The notes under the pieces were generated by a model that was not told where the DNA came from, did no database searches, and was given only the letters and a program-made list of their open reading frames with translations. From NCBI RefSeq assembly GCF_030818895.1, contig NZ_JAUTBA010000001.1, forward strand, positions 5,146,001-5,210,000: DNA of 64,000 nucleotides, read 5' to 3'. Below, in pieces: positions 37,727 through 47,168 of the stretch. Every line of letters starts with the position of its first letter. Position 1 is the stretch's first letter. The DNA comes from Sphingobacterium zeae. Lineage in GTDB: Bacteria; Bacteroidota; Bacteroidia; Sphingobacteriales; Sphingobacteriaceae. A program made the translations under genes and the position numbers.

Positions 37727-37757
37727 CAAATATAGTAGATTAAATTTAGCAAACAAG
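37727..37757 (-). promoter_or_regulatory. Promoter of the peroxiredoxin gene
   Basis: On the minus strand CTTG (37754-37757) and TATATTTG (37727-37734) are separated by 19 nt, a near-full consensus match, giving a leader of about 35 nt. Confidence 0.65.
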
Positions 37758-37977
37758 TAATTCTTCATTTTTTTAAATTAATATGAAAAAACTACGCTCA
37801 TCTCATCTACCGTGTATATATGCAGTATATGTTTTATCTGGGTTGTGGCATGTCTTGAACTGATGATGTGCACTCAAAATCAGTGGAAATTCTACGATTT
37901 CATTATCCGTTCGCATTAGGCTTAAAAGCACAAAAAGTTAATCGCGCAATTACTATGCTTGCATAATATATATTTTG

Positions 37978-37985
37978 TATATTTG
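37978..37985 (+). promoter_or_regulatory. Candidate -7 box for the acyl-CoA dehydrogenase gene
   Basis: TATATTTG is an exact consensus match, with a TTG 16 nt upstream (a little short). It would give a leader of about 115 nt. Confidence 0.3.
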
Positions 37986-38105
37986 AGTATAGCTTTACTT
38001 TGAGCTTCTAAACGGATGATGTGTTGAGAAAAACGCTTTGAAAGCAAACCTTATGAGATAACTAGTTATCGGCTCGGTAAATGATAAACCAAAAATAGGA
38101 ATACC

Positions 38106-39242
38106 ATGAATTTTGAATTAAGCGAAGAACATAAAATGATCCGCGATGCAGCGCGGGAATTCGCCCAGGAACTAAAGGCTGGGGCAATAGAACGCGATGA
38201 ATCCGCTAAATTTCCCACCGATTTTGTCAAACAGATGGGCGAACTTGGATTTATGGGTATCATGACTCCGGAAATTTATGGCGGAGCTGGTATGGATACG
38301 TTAGCCTACGTGCTCGTACTGGAAGAAATTGCCAAAATTGATGCCTCTGCGGCCGTTATTGTCTCCGCTCACAATTCCCTAGTATTATATGGACTTAATG
38401 CTTTTGGGACGGAAGAACAGAAACAAAAATACCTGGTTCCATTAGCAAAGGGGGAGAAATTGGGTGCATTTGCGCTATCCGAACCCGAAGCCGGTTCTGA
38501 CGCCTCGTCACAACATACAACTGCAGAAGATAAAGGGGATCATTATTTACTAAATGGCACAAAAAACTGGATCACGAATGGGGGGCATGCAGATATCTAT
38601 CTTGTCATTGCACAGACACATCCTGAAAAAGGTCATAAAGGAATCAATGTATTGATCGTCGAAAAAGGACTGCCTGGATTTACCGTTGGCCCGAAAGAAA
38701 ACAAATTGGGTATCCGCAGTTCGGATACGCACTCACTCCTATTTTCCGATGTTCAGGTTCCGAAAGAAAACCGTATCGGAGAAGATGGCTTCGGATTTAA
38801 ATTTGCGATGAAAACACTCGATGGCGGTCGTATTGGCATCGCTGCGCAGGCCTTGGGAATAGCTGCTGGCGCCTATGACCTTGCTTTGGCTTACTCAAAA
38901 GAGCGAAAGACCTTTGGAAAGCCGATTTCCGAACATCAGGCCATACAATTTAAATTGGCCGATATGGAGGTCGAGATCGAGGCCGCCCGGCTTTTGACAT
39001 ATAAAGCTGCCTGGACTAAAGATCAAGGACTTCCTTACGGTAAGGAAGCAGCAATGGCCAAATTACATGCGTCTGAAGTTGCCATGAAACACACGGTGGA
39101 AGCTGTACAGATCCACGGTGGCTATGGGTACGTAAAAGAATATCATGTTGAAAGGTTAATGCGCGACGCAAAAATCACGCAAATCTATGAAGGGACCTCT
39201 GAGATTCAACGTCTGGTGATCGCGCGCGAGATCTTGCGGTAG
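38106..39242 (+). CDS. Acyl-CoA dehydrogenase (short-chain type)
   Basis: A 378-aa FAD enzyme that oxidises acyl-CoA to the enoyl form in beta-oxidation or branched-chain amino acid breakdown. The three domains are present: N-terminal helices ([19 protein letters not shown]), the central beta domain with [13 protein letters not shown] and [10 protein letters not shown], and the C-terminal helices with the catalytic Glu at about residue 362 ([14 protein letters not shown]). Close in form to butyryl-CoA dehydrogenase. No electron-transfer flavoprotein gene is adjacent. A terminator follows. Confidence 0.94.
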   Translation: MNFELSEEHKMIRDAAREFAQELKAGAIERDESAKFPTDFVKQMGELGFMGIMTPEIYGGAGMDTLAYVLVLEEIAKIDASAAVIVSAHNSLVLYGLNAFGTEEQKQKYLVPLAKGEKLGAFALSEPEAGSDASSQHTTAEDKGDHYLLNGTKNWITNGGHADIYLVIAQTHPEKGHKGINVLIVEKGLPGFTVGPKENKLGIRSSDTHSLLFSDVQVPKENRIGEDGFGFKFAMKTLDGGRIGIAAQALGIAAGAYDLALAYSKERKTFGKPISEHQAIQFKLADMEVEIEAARLLTYKAAWTKDQGLPYGKEAAMAKLHASEVAMKHTVEAVQIHGGYGYVKEYHVERLMRDAKITQIYEGTSEIQRLVIAREILR

Positions 39243-39269
39243 CATTCCGTTAAAAATCCCTTAATAAAC

Positions 39270-39310
39270 GGGAGCTGCCAGTTTAATAACTGACAGCTCC
39301 CATTTATTTT
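39270..39310 (+). terminator. Terminator after the acyl-CoA dehydrogenase gene
   Basis: A 14-bp stem with one mismatch (39270-39283 with 39288-39301), TAAT loop and a T-rich tail. Confidence 0.8.
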
Positions 39311-39398
39311 CTCTGCTAAGCGCAGTATCGTTCATATCACAACTCGAAGTTTCTATAGCACTTCAATACTACATGAACTTAGCAGACACTTCGCTGCC

Positions 39399-39806
39399 CT
39401 AGTGTATAGTTTTCAATTTATCATCAATCATGGCTAAATACTGGTAATCCTGAAAGGCAAAGCTCGCCGTTTCAGCCATGGCTAGATTCAAAATTAACTT
39501 TGCTTTACGAAGCAGATTTTCCTGGCTGCCATCCGTAGCATTCAACCCATCAAATAATAGCGTTAGCGCCAGTGGATGTAATTGTTGTGCATCCAGGTCA
39601 TTTTTTGCATAAGCTGTGAGCTCAGCCTCGGAAATACTCAAATAAAAACTCCGATCCTTTTCAAAAAACTTCTGATAGGCTTCGGCAAACTGGGCCGGAT
39701 CTTCTGGTTCAGCAAAAGCATCGTAACCATCAATCCATATCCGCAGAAACTTGCCGATGTCCTCCACCCAGCGTACCATCAAATCTCTTTTAAAACTTAT
39801 TCCCAT
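39399..39806 (-). CDS. Unknown small helical protein downstream of proBA
   Basis: A 135-aa, mostly helical, acidic protein starting MGISFKRDLMVRWVEDIGKFLR, with no signal peptide or membrane helix. I do not recognise it with confidence; the opening resembles DUF6483-type proteins of other bacteria, which is only a guess. It starts 12 nt after proA on the same strand, so it is in the proBA transcript. A weak repeat of helix-turn units (residues about 70-110) is reminiscent of a TPR pair. A role in proline metabolism is suggested by position only. Confidence 0.6.
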   Translation of the reverse strand: MGISFKRDLMVRWVEDIGKFLRIWIDGYDAFAEPEDPAQFAEAYQKFFEKDRSFYLSISEAELTAYAKNDLDAQQLHPLALTLLFDGLNATDGSQENLLRKAKLILNLAMAETASFAFQDYQYLAMIDDKLKTIH

Positions 39807-39818
39807 CGTATAGATCTA

Positions 39819-41069
39819 TTATCGAATCTGACCGTTGCCACGGACAATCCATTTTTCTGTTACCAACTTTTCCAATGCAAATGGCCCCCGTGCATGCAAT
39901 TTTTGAGTAGAAATTCCTATTTCAGCGCCAAGTCCAAATTCTCCGCCATCTGTAAAGCGTGTCGACGCATTGGCATACACCGCAGCGGCATCCACTGTAT
40001 TTAAAAACTGTTCAATATGAAGTTCATTGGAAGAGACGATGCACTCCGAATGTTTGGAAGAATATTTTCCAATATGTTCCAGCGCTTCATCCAAACCGTC
40101 AACGGTTTTTACCGAACATTTCAAATCTAAAAATTCCCTTCCAAAATCCGCCTCTTCTGCTCGCTTTAAATTTGAAAAATTCTCATTTTTTAGTACCTGA
40201 TAGGTAGTAGCGTCAGCAAACACTTCAACTTGAGCCTCTTCGAGATACGGAGCCAGTTTAACTAAAAATTCCGTTACAACATCCTTATCGATCAAAACTG
40301 TATCTAAGGAGTTACAGACAGAAGGTCTAGAAATTTTAGCATTCGCGACAATCCTCGCTGCCATATCCAAATCTGCGGTACTGTCGACATACGTATGGCA
40401 TACTCCTGCCCCTGTCTCAATCACAGGTACCTTGGCGTTTTCCCGCACAAAATTGATTAATGACTGCGACCCACGTGGGATGATAATATCCACATAAGAC
40501 GTCGCTTCCAACAATTCCGAAACATGTTTTCTATCGACAGGCAACAGTTGTACAATAGTTGTTGCAATACCATGCTGTTCCAAGATATCGTGAATAACTT
40601 TCAAAAGCGCTTCATTGGTATGTAATGCATCGGAACCACCCCGCAATAAGCAAACATTGCCCGACTGAATACATAAAGCAGCAACATCAATAGTCACATT
40701 AGGCCGCGATTCATAAATCACCCCAACAACGCCAAGCGGAACAGTGATCTTTTCTATTTCCAATCCATTGGGTAATTGCTTTTTCAATAATAACTGATCT
40801 GTTGGGTCCGCCAACTGTGCTATCTGCTTAACACTATCGGCCAAACCTTTTAGGCGATCACTGTTGAGCAAGAGACGGTCTTTTTTTGGATCTTCATCAG
40901 ACATGCGGTCCAAATCACTTTTATTGGCCTGTAATATAACCGACTCCTGTTCGACAAGCGCATCTGCAATAGCATTTAAAAGCGTTATTTTGGTTTCAGG
41001 TGCTAGCTTCTGCAACAAATTTTTAGCTTTGGATGCTGCCTGAAGTTGTTCTATAATGGATTTACTCAT
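39819..41069 (-). CDS. proA: Gamma-glutamyl phosphate reductase
   Basis: A 416-aa NADPH-dependent enzyme, second step of proline synthesis. It has an aldehyde dehydrogenase fold with the catalytic cysteine in SRPSVCNSLDT (about residue 273) and the family motifs GVVGVIYESRPNVTIDVAAL and RFTDGGEFGLGAEIGISTQKLHARGP. Its ATG overlaps the proB stop in an ATGA arrangement (41066-41069), so the two are translationally coupled. Length is normal. Confidence 0.96.
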   Translation of the reverse strand: MSKSIIEQLQAASKAKNLLQKLAPETKITLLNAIADALVEQESVILQANKSDLDRMSDEDPKKDRLLLNSDRLKGLADSVKQIAQLADPTDQLLLKKQLPNGLEIEKITVPLGVVGVIYESRPNVTIDVAALCIQSGNVCLLRGGSDALHTNEALLKVIHDILEQHGIATTIVQLLPVDRKHVSELLEATSYVDIIIPRGSQSLINFVRENAKVPVIETGAGVCHTYVDSTADLDMAARIVANAKISRPSVCNSLDTVLIDKDVVTEFLVKLAPYLEEAQVEVFADATTYQVLKNENFSNLKRAEEADFGREFLDLKCSVKTVDGLDEALEHIGKYSSKHSECIVSSNELHIEQFLNTVDAAAVYANASTRFTDGGEFGLGAEIGISTQKLHARGPFALEKLVTEKWIVRGNGQIR

Positions 41070-42097
41070 AACAAGACGATATCATTTGCGTGTGCAATTT
41101 CTATATTTTTTTTACTGGACTGAGATAAAGCGGATGAATCCATTTTTGCCCGGGCAACGGCCACGGTTAAGCCTTCTAGATTGACAATATTTAACACTTC
41201 TCCCTTTTCAAAATGCTCGACGATGCGTGTAACACCGACGGCCAGTAGACTTTTGTGCTTCAATAACGCTTCCTCTGCTCCGCGGTCAACCATCAATTCT
41301 CCTTTAATTAAACTCCCGCTCGCAAGCCACTTCTTGCGGGAAGAAATCTTCTTACTTTGCGCCAGACACAAGGTACCAGTCTCATGTTTCACTGCTTTCT
41401 GGATGGCATCCTCAGTTTGCATGCTAAAAATCACAACAGCAATCCCCATCTGATTGGCTAATCGGGCAAAATTCAATTTCGAGGTCATTCCACCCAATCC
41501 AACGGACGACTTATCTTTTCTCGCTAAACCTAAAATATCCCTATCAATAGTTTCGATTTGGGGTATAATTTTGTTGTTTGCATCCAACACGCCGGGTACG
41601 GAAGTGCTAAATAGCAATTTTTCAGCCCCAAAACCAACGGCAATTAACGTGGCCAGTTCATCATTATCTGAAAATTTCAGTTCCTTATTACTCACCACAT
41701 CATTTTCATTGGCGATGGGAATAACGTTGTTCCGCCACAATTCCTCATAGGTATTTTTCAATTGCAGAAATTGATCCCGGTTTGAAAAATGATGTCGCTC
41801 ACATAAACTTTGCGCCAACGAAATTTTAAACGGTCTGAAGTAGGTTGAATACGTATTAATCAATATGGGGTTACCGATGGCGGCAGCAGCTTTACGTTGC
41901 GATAATGTTCCTGTATAACTGGGTAGAAAACGTTTACCGGCGGCAACAGCACCCGAAGAGACCAAGACAATATTGTATTTCTTTTGTAAGGAAGCAATTT
42001 GTCTAGCGATCTCCAAAACAATACGTTCATCAACTTCTCCCTCTTTCGTGGTAATAGAAGCCGATCCAAATTTGACAACAAGAATTGGCTTTTTCAT
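41066..42097 (-). CDS. proB: Glutamate 5-kinase
   Basis: A 343-aa amino-acid kinase, first step of proline synthesis, which phosphorylates glutamate. The kinase domain (residues 1-245) has VVKFGSASITTKEG and LVSSGAVAAGK, and KSSVGLGGMTSKLNFARLA. The C-terminal part (about 255-330) is a PUA-type domain (DRGAEEALLKHKSLLAVGVT), as in E. coli ProB. It is translated ahead of proA with a 4-nt overlap. It could be feedback-inhibited by proline like its relatives. Confidence 0.95.
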   Translation of the reverse strand: MKKPILVVKFGSASITTKEGEVDERIVLEIARQIASLQKKYNIVLVSSGAVAAGKRFLPSYTGTLSQRKAAAAIGNPILINTYSTYFRPFKISLAQSLCERHHFSNRDQFLQLKNTYEELWRNNVIPIANENDVVSNKELKFSDNDELATLIAVGFGAEKLLFSTSVPGVLDANNKIIPQIETIDRDILGLARKDKSSVGLGGMTSKLNFARLANQMGIAVVIFSMQTEDAIQKAVKHETGTLCLAQSKKISSRKKWLASGSLIKGELMVDRGAEEALLKHKSLLAVGVTRIVEHFEKGEVLNIVNLEGLTVAVARAKMDSSALSQSSKKNIEIAHANDIVLL

Positions 42098-42245
42098 TTT
42101 CTAGTATGCTTTAGTTTAGATTTGAGCACTAATTTACTGAGAAGAATTTGATTTTCGCAAAATATGTTAACAATTGAACAAGATAATTTTACAGAAAAAA
42201 AACCACTTCACCCGCAAAAAATAGGCACCTGAAAACAAAAGCCCT

Positions 42246-44279
42246 TTAGAAGGAGAACCGTTCTTCATAAAGCTTCTCGAGGGAGAACATTTCATCACGG
42301 TATTTGGCAGCTTCCAAGAAATCCATTTCTTTCGCGGCTTTATCCATTTTTTTACGCACGTTATCAATCGCTTTTTTCAAATCTTTTTCACTGAGATACT
42401 GCATGACAGGATCAGCTGCAACAGCCTGCGATGGATCCGGCTCGACATAAATTTTAGGTTCAATACCGGAGAAATCGGCGACAGAAGTCTGCTCCAATAT
42501 TTCCTCTCTAGTTTTGCCGACTGTACGCGGAGTAATGCCATGTTCCTGGTTATATTTCATCTGTTTGTCTCGGCGTCGATTGGTTTCATCGATCGTCACA
42601 CGCATACTGTCGGTCATTTTGTCTGCATACATAATAACCCGACCTTTATCATTCCGGGCAGCACGACCGATCGTCTGAATAAGCGAACGTTCAGAACGCA
42701 AAAAACCTTCCTTATCCGCATCGAGAATAGCAACCAGTGTAACCTCCGGTAAATCAAGTCCCTCACGCAATAAGTTCACGCCGACCAAAATATCAAATTC
42801 ACCTAATCGAAGGCCGCGTAAGATCTCTACCCGCTCCAAGGTTTTAATTTCCGAATGTATATAACGGACTTTTAAGTTCAGCTTGGTCATATATTTGGAA
42901 AGTTCTTCCGCCATACGTTTCGTCAAGGTAGTTGCCAGCACACGCCCTCCTTCTTTGATGGTCTTATCCACCTCTTCCAAGAAATCATCGACTTGATTGA
43001 TCGCTGGCCTCACTTCAATAATCGGATCTAGAAGCCCCGTAGGACGAATCACCTGTTCAACCACCACGCCTTCTGTCTGTTGCAGTTCATAATCACCAGG
43101 GGTAGCTGACACATAAATTGTCTGGTTTGTCAAGGATTCAAACTCCGGAAAGTTTAAGGGTCTGTTATCCAAAGCCGCAGGCAATCTAAACCCATGTTCT
43201 ACCAAGGAAACTTTTCGCGATCGGTCGCCACCATACATCGCACGTAATTGTGGTAAGGTCACGTGACTCTCATCAATGACCAACAGGTAATCTTCCGGAA
43301 AATAATCCAGCAAACAGAAAGGACGCATCCCCGGTTGTCTACCATCAAAAAAGCGGGAATAATTTTCAATCCCCGAACAATAGCCCAGTTCACGCATCAT
43401 TTCCAGATCATAATTGACCCGCTCCTCTAAACGCTTCGCCTCCAGCATTAAGCCCTCGTCTTCCAGTTGCGTTTTCCGTTGCATCAATTCATCTTGAATG
43501 GCCCAAATCGATTCTTTAAATTTTTCCTTCGGCGTAACGAAAAGATTTGCCGGAAAAAGGGCTAAATCTTCCATTTTATGGAGCGTTTTACCAGATACAG
43601 GATCTATCTCACTCAATTCATCAATTTCATCCCCAAAGAAGGACACACGAATTGCAAAATCCAGATACGCTGGATAAATATCCACAGTATCTCCTTTAAC
43701 GCGAAATGTACCACGTTTAAACTCTGTTGTTGTGCGTGAATATAAAATTTCAACTAATTTATGCAGAAAAGCATTTCTCGTAACCGTCATTCCTACGCCG
43801 AATCGAAAGATAGAACGGGAGAAATCTTCCGGATTTCCCATACCGTAGATACAAGACACTGAAGAAACCACAACGACATCACGACGCCCCGACATCAAAG
43901 CGGAAGTGGTGGCCAAGCGCAACTTTTCAATTTCTTCGTTAATCGCCAAATCCTTCTCGATGTAAGTGTTTGTAGAAGCAATAAAAGCTTCGGGCTGATA
44001 ATAATCGTAATAGGATACAAAATAGTTGACTGAATTATTGGGGAAGAACTGCTTGAATTCACCATACAATTGAGCCGCCAAAGTTTTATTATGGCTTAAA
44101 ATCAATGTTGGCTTTTGCGTTTCCTGAATCACATTGGCCACCGTAAAGGTCTTACCCGATCCCGTCACCCCCAAAAGCGTTTGATATTGCTCTGCCTGCT
44201 CTACTCCAGCAACCAATTGCCGAATTGCTTCTGGCTGATCGCCGGTCGGCTTATACTCTGATGTCAATTCAAATTTCAT
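42246..44279 (-). CDS. uvrB: Excinuclease ABC subunit B
   Basis: A 677-aa DNA helicase-like subunit of nucleotide excision repair, which verifies damage and recruits UvrC. Walker A is GVTGSGKT (residues about 38-45), the beta-hairpin region has YYDYYQPEAFI, and helicase motifs ATTLTKRMAEEL, DILVGVNLLREGLDLPEV and QTIGRAARN are present. The UvrB/UvrC (UVR) domain is at the end (KAIDNVRKKMDKAAKEMDFLEAAKYRDEM). Complete and of normal length. It is divergent from upp. Confidence 0.97.
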   Translation of the reverse strand: MKFELTSEYKPTGDQPEAIRQLVAGVEQAEQYQTLLGVTGSGKTFTVANVIQETQKPTLILSHNKTLAAQLYGEFKQFFPNNSVNYFVSYYDYYQPEAFIASTNTYIEKDLAINEEIEKLRLATTSALMSGRRDVVVVSSVSCIYGMGNPEDFSRSIFRFGVGMTVTRNAFLHKLVEILYSRTTTEFKRGTFRVKGDTVDIYPAYLDFAIRVSFFGDEIDELSEIDPVSGKTLHKMEDLALFPANLFVTPKEKFKESIWAIQDELMQRKTQLEDEGLMLEAKRLEERVNYDLEMMRELGYCSGIENYSRFFDGRQPGMRPFCLLDYFPEDYLLVIDESHVTLPQLRAMYGGDRSRKVSLVEHGFRLPAALDNRPLNFPEFESLTNQTIYVSATPGDYELQQTEGVVVEQVIRPTGLLDPIIEVRPAINQVDDFLEEVDKTIKEGGRVLATTLTKRMAEELSKYMTKLNLKVRYIHSEIKTLERVEILRGLRLGEFDILVGVNLLREGLDLPEVTLVAILDADKEGFLRSERSLIQTIGRAARNDKGRVIMYADKMTDSMRVTIDETNRRRDKQMKYNQEHGITPRTVGKTREEILEQTSVADFSGIEPKIYVEPDPSQAVAADPVMQYLSEKDLKKAIDNVRKKMDKAAKEMDFLEAAKYRDEMFSLEKLYEERFSF

Positions 44280-44563
44280 ATACTTCCTATTTCTTAAACT
44301 AAACTATCTCGGCCTTTTCCAGCAAACATTGCACCAGTAATAGTTTGAGCGGCAAGCACAAAACTGTTCTTTTTAAACCGATGATTTTAAATCTGCAAAC
44401 AGGACGTTTTTCGAGATGCGATCCAGGCCAAATCCAGTAGTGTTGCAAAACAAATTTACTAAAAATTTTACCATTTGAGCGCAAACTATAATAATACCAT
44501 AGATGTTATTACTTTCAATTGATTATTTATTATCTTTAGCTTCACTGAACTAGCACACACGTC

Positions 44564-45211
44564 ATGGTTACTATTCTATCTACCCAAAATAGCATTGCAA
44601 ATCATTTTATCGCCGAGTTGAGAGATATTCATATTCAACAGGATCGCATGCGTTTCCGCCGGAATTTGGAACGATTGGGTGAAATTTTTGCTTATGAGAT
44701 CAGCAAAACGATGACCTATACGCCCATTGAAGTTGAAACTCCGCTGGGTGTGGCCAAAACTCAACTCCTGATGGAACAGCCCGTACTCGCTACGATTCTG
44801 AGAGCGGGTCTTCCCTTTCATCAAGGGCTATTGAATGTATTTGACCGCGCCGACAATACGTTTATTGCCGCCTACCGACATACCAAAAAAAGCGGCGAGT
44901 TTGAGATCCACAAGGAATATGTGAATACTCCCAATTTAGACAACCGCACCGTGATTGTAGTGGACCCCATGTTGGCGACCGGAAAAAGCCTGGTGTTATG
45001 CTGCAGAGATCTCTTGACCGAGTATGACATCAAAGAATTGCACATTGTTGCGGCTATCGCTTCCGAAGAAGGAATAAATCATGTGCAGGCGTTCATTCCA
45101 ACAGCGCACATCTGGGTAGGTGACGTTGATCGCGAACTGACCTCCAAAGCCTATATTGTACCGGGGCTCGGCGACGCAGGAGATTTGGCCTATGGTGCAA
45201 AACACCACTAA
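44564..45211 (+). CDS. upp: Uracil phosphoribosyltransferase
   Basis: A 215-aa pyrimidine salvage enzyme that makes UMP from uracil and PRPP. The PRPP-binding loop is VVDPMLATGKSL, and the uracil-binding C-terminal part is YIVPGLGDAGDLAYG, with ATILRAGLPFHQGLL as the family motif. Its start is the ATG at 44564. The next gene follows after about 100 nt. With carB, the window holds both a de novo and a salvage entry to UMP, though far apart. Confidence 0.95.
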   Translation: MVTILSTQNSIANHFIAELRDIHIQQDRMRFRRNLERLGEIFAYEISKTMTYTPIEVETPLGVAKTQLLMEQPVLATILRAGLPFHQGLLNVFDRADNTFIAAYRHTKKSGEFEIHKEYVNTPNLDNRTVIVVDPMLATGKSLVLCCRDLLTEYDIKELHIVAAIASEEGINHVQAFIPTAHIWVGDVDRELTSKAYIVPGLGDAGDLAYGAKHH

Positions 45212-45315
45212 TGTGGATAAATTATTTAAAATTAAATTAACACTTAGCTCATTGAAATTCAGTAAATTTATGTCAATGATGAAGTTGAATTTTGTTATAT
45301 CTAATTTATATCGCT

Positions 45316-45789
45316 ATGAGATGGCAAAAATACAATGGCGAATCCATTCGCTCCACAATTTTCGATGCTGTTGAAGAAGTCATAAAACGCGAAGAGGCCC
45401 TCGGGAATAAGCTCAAAGTTTATATCGGCACCGATTCCCAAGTCAAGCGGGGCATCATCGACTTTGCCACAGTCATCGTCTTTCTCCGGGAACATAAAGG
45501 TGGATTTATGTTTATCCAACGTGACAAAAGGCACCACCGAATGAGCATTAAAGAGAGGATGCTGCTCGAAGTGCAAAAATCCATCGACATAGCCTATCAA
45601 CTCTGCCCCCTCCTCGAAAAACACAAAGTGGACCTTGAAGTCCACGCCGACATCAACACCAATCCAAATTTCCAGTCAAACGTCGCTCTAAAGGAAGCCA
45701 TGGGCTATATTATGGGGATGGGATTTGTCTTTAAGGCCAAGCCGGAGTCTTTTGCCAGTACCAACTGTGCCAATAAACAGGTTCAATAA
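45316..45789 (+). CDS. YkuK-type RNase H-like protein (DUF458)
   Basis: A 157-aa RNase H-fold protein. Motifs include VYIGTDSQVKRG (an acidic residue at the end of the first strand), HHRMSIKERMLLEV and the DLEVHADINTNPNFQSN segment, which carry the acidic residues of the family. I use ATG 45316; an upstream TTG adds eight non-family residues. The family is found in Firmicutes and Bacteroidota, and no activity is known. It could be a nuclease or a binding protein. Confidence 0.82.
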   Translation: MRWQKYNGESIRSTIFDAVEEVIKREEALGNKLKVYIGTDSQVKRGIIDFATVIVFLREHKGGFMFIQRDKRHHRMSIKERMLLEVQKSIDIAYQLCPLLEKHKVDLEVHADINTNPNFQSNVALKEAMGYIMGMGFVFKAKPESFASTNCANKQVQ

Positions 45790-45841
45790 TCGTCTATTGG
45801 ATAAACAATTACTGACTATTGGCTGGACTTTGTATATTTAG

Positions 45842-45861
45842 GGTGTAATTTTTAATACACC
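45842..45861. promoter_or_regulatory. Inverted repeat GGTGTA-N8-TACACC before pnuC
   Basis: Positions 45842-45847 and 45856-45861 are perfect inverted halves, 3 nt before the pnuC ATG. It may be an operator or a leader hairpin that covers the start. A near-match -7 box (TATATTTA) lies just upstream. Confidence 0.3.
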
Positions 45862-45863
45862 AC

Positions 45864-46467
45864 ATGCAGGATTTTTTTCAGCAGATTGCACGTCAATTTG
45901 CCCAGACCTCTTGGCTAGAATGGTTAGGTACACTGACAGGCTTTCTTTGTGTCTATTTGGCCGCTAAGCAAAATATATGGAATTGGCCGATTAGTATCAT
46001 CAGCGTGGCGTCCTATGCTATTCTGTTTTATGATGCCAAACTATACGGAGACACCGTCCTGCAATTCTACTTTTTGTCTACTGCTGTTTATGGCTGGTAT
46101 TATTGGATAAAGCGAAAAGAGGAAAAAAAAGGAACCCATCGTCAAAGCCAGCAAGGGGCAGTTGCTCCTTTGCCTCCTGGCCATCCTCTTCCTAACCCTG
46201 TCAATCGGTTACCTCCTCGATAACAAGACCAATTCCGATGTTCCTTATATTGATGCTTTCTGCACGTCCATAAGTTTTGTTGCTCAATTTCTGATGACAC
46301 GCAAAGTACTTCAAAACTGGCTCTTATGGGTATTTGTTGATCTTTGTTATATCCCGCTCTATATCCATAAAGAACTTATGCTGACAGCCGTTCTTTATTT
46401 TGTCTTCGCAATCATCGCCTGGAACGGCTACCGTGACTGGCAGAAAACCTATAAAAATTTTGCGTAA
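45864..46467 (+). pseudogene. pnuC: PnuC-type nicotinamide riboside transporter, frame broken in A8
   Basis: A seven-helix SWEET-like transporter that brings nicotinamide riboside into the cell. The first frame gives WLEWLGTLTGFLCVYLAAKQNIWNWPISI and STAVYGWYYWIKRKEEKK; the second gives SVPYIDAF-like PYIDAFCTSISFVAQFLMTRK and WVFVDLCYIPLYIHK. They meet at the A8 run at 46123-46130; removing one A joins them into a single protein of about 200 aa (EEKKEPIVKASKGQLLL) of normal length. A homopolymer read error or a slip mutation are both likely. It is followed 2 nt later by the NadR-type kinase, its functional partner. Confidence 0.85.
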
Positions 46468-46469
46468 TA

Positions 46470-47024
46470 TTGCCTATCAAAACGATCGATGTGGGAAAAG
46501 ATTTCATAAAAATTGCCGTTGTTGGTCCCGAGTCAACGGGAAAATCAACGATGGCACAATTTCTTGCCAAGGAATTTCAGACGGTATGCGTGCCCGAATA
46601 TTCACGTTATTATTGCCAAAGCCTCAACAATAAATACACCTTACAGGACGAAATCAATATGTTTTATGGACAGGTCGCCTTGGAGGAAGCGCTGGTCCCT
46701 TTAGCCCAAGGACAGCTCCTGATCTGTGACACGACCTTCCTTACCGTAAAAATCTGGTCTGATTATCTATTTGGCCATACTCCAGAGGAAGTGACTCATA
46801 AAATTCAACAACATCGCTATGACCTATATTTACTTATGGATATCGACCTTCCTTGGCAAGACGATCCGTTACGGGATTTTCCCGAACAGCGTGAACATTT
46901 CATGGGGATCTGGAAAAGTGAATTAACAGCTCTTAGTGCACCATATCGCATTGTGTCGGGGCTCGGTGAGCAACGCCTTGAAAATGGCCTTCATGCGGTA
47001 AATGATTTTCTGACATTGATTTGA
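46470..47024 (+). CDS. NadR-type ribosylnicotinamide kinase (AAA family)
   Basis: A 184-aa P-loop kinase with Walker A VGPESTGKST (about residues 19-28) and PEYSRYYCQ and DTTFLTVKIWSDYLFG motifs of the kinase half of NadR. It phosphorylates nicotinamide riboside to NMN, trapping the substrate of PnuC in the cell. Unlike NadR of enteric bacteria, it lacks the DNA-binding and adenylyltransferase domains. Starts are TTG 46470 (2 nt after the pnuC stop) or GTG 46491; no ATG fits. Coupled translation with pnuC is likely. Confidence 0.85.
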   Translation: MPIKTIDVGKDFIKIAVVGPESTGKSTMAQFLAKEFQTVCVPEYSRYYCQSLNNKYTLQDEINMFYGQVALEEALVPLAQGQLLICDTTFLTVKIWSDYLFGHTPEEVTHKIQQHRYDLYLLMDIDLPWQDDPLRDFPEQREHFMGIWKSELTALSAPYRIVSGLGEQRLENGLHAVNDFLTLI

Positions 47025-47034
47025 GACAAGCATC

Positions 47035-47065
47035 TTGACGAAGCTGCCTTTTACAGCTATATTTG
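47035..47065 (+). promoter_or_regulatory. Promoter of the bacilliredoxin gene
   Basis: TTG (47035-47037) and TATATTTG (47058-47065) are 20 nt apart, a good consensus match. It gives a leader of about 97 nt that has a 7-bp hairpin (47091-47097 with 47104-47110). Confidence 0.6.
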
Positions 47066-47168
47066 TACAAGTGAAATAGCATTTATGGTGCCTGACCCGA
47101 TCTGGTCAGGGATAGGAAGTTTATCATTCACAATTGAAATAGAATATTAACATTTTACTTAAGAAATA

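Larger units (their letters stand above)
37688..38105. other. Divergent intergenic region, no gene
   Basis: About 420 nt, AT-rich. It holds the peroxiredoxin promoter and a possible -7 box for the acyl-CoA dehydrogenase gene. I see no open frame or strong structure in the remainder. Confidence 0.55.

Noticed and set aside
47091-47110. 7-bp hairpin in the leader of the bacilliredoxin gene as a riboswitch
   Set aside because: It is too small and simple for any riboswitch class I know, and has no T run for attenuation.
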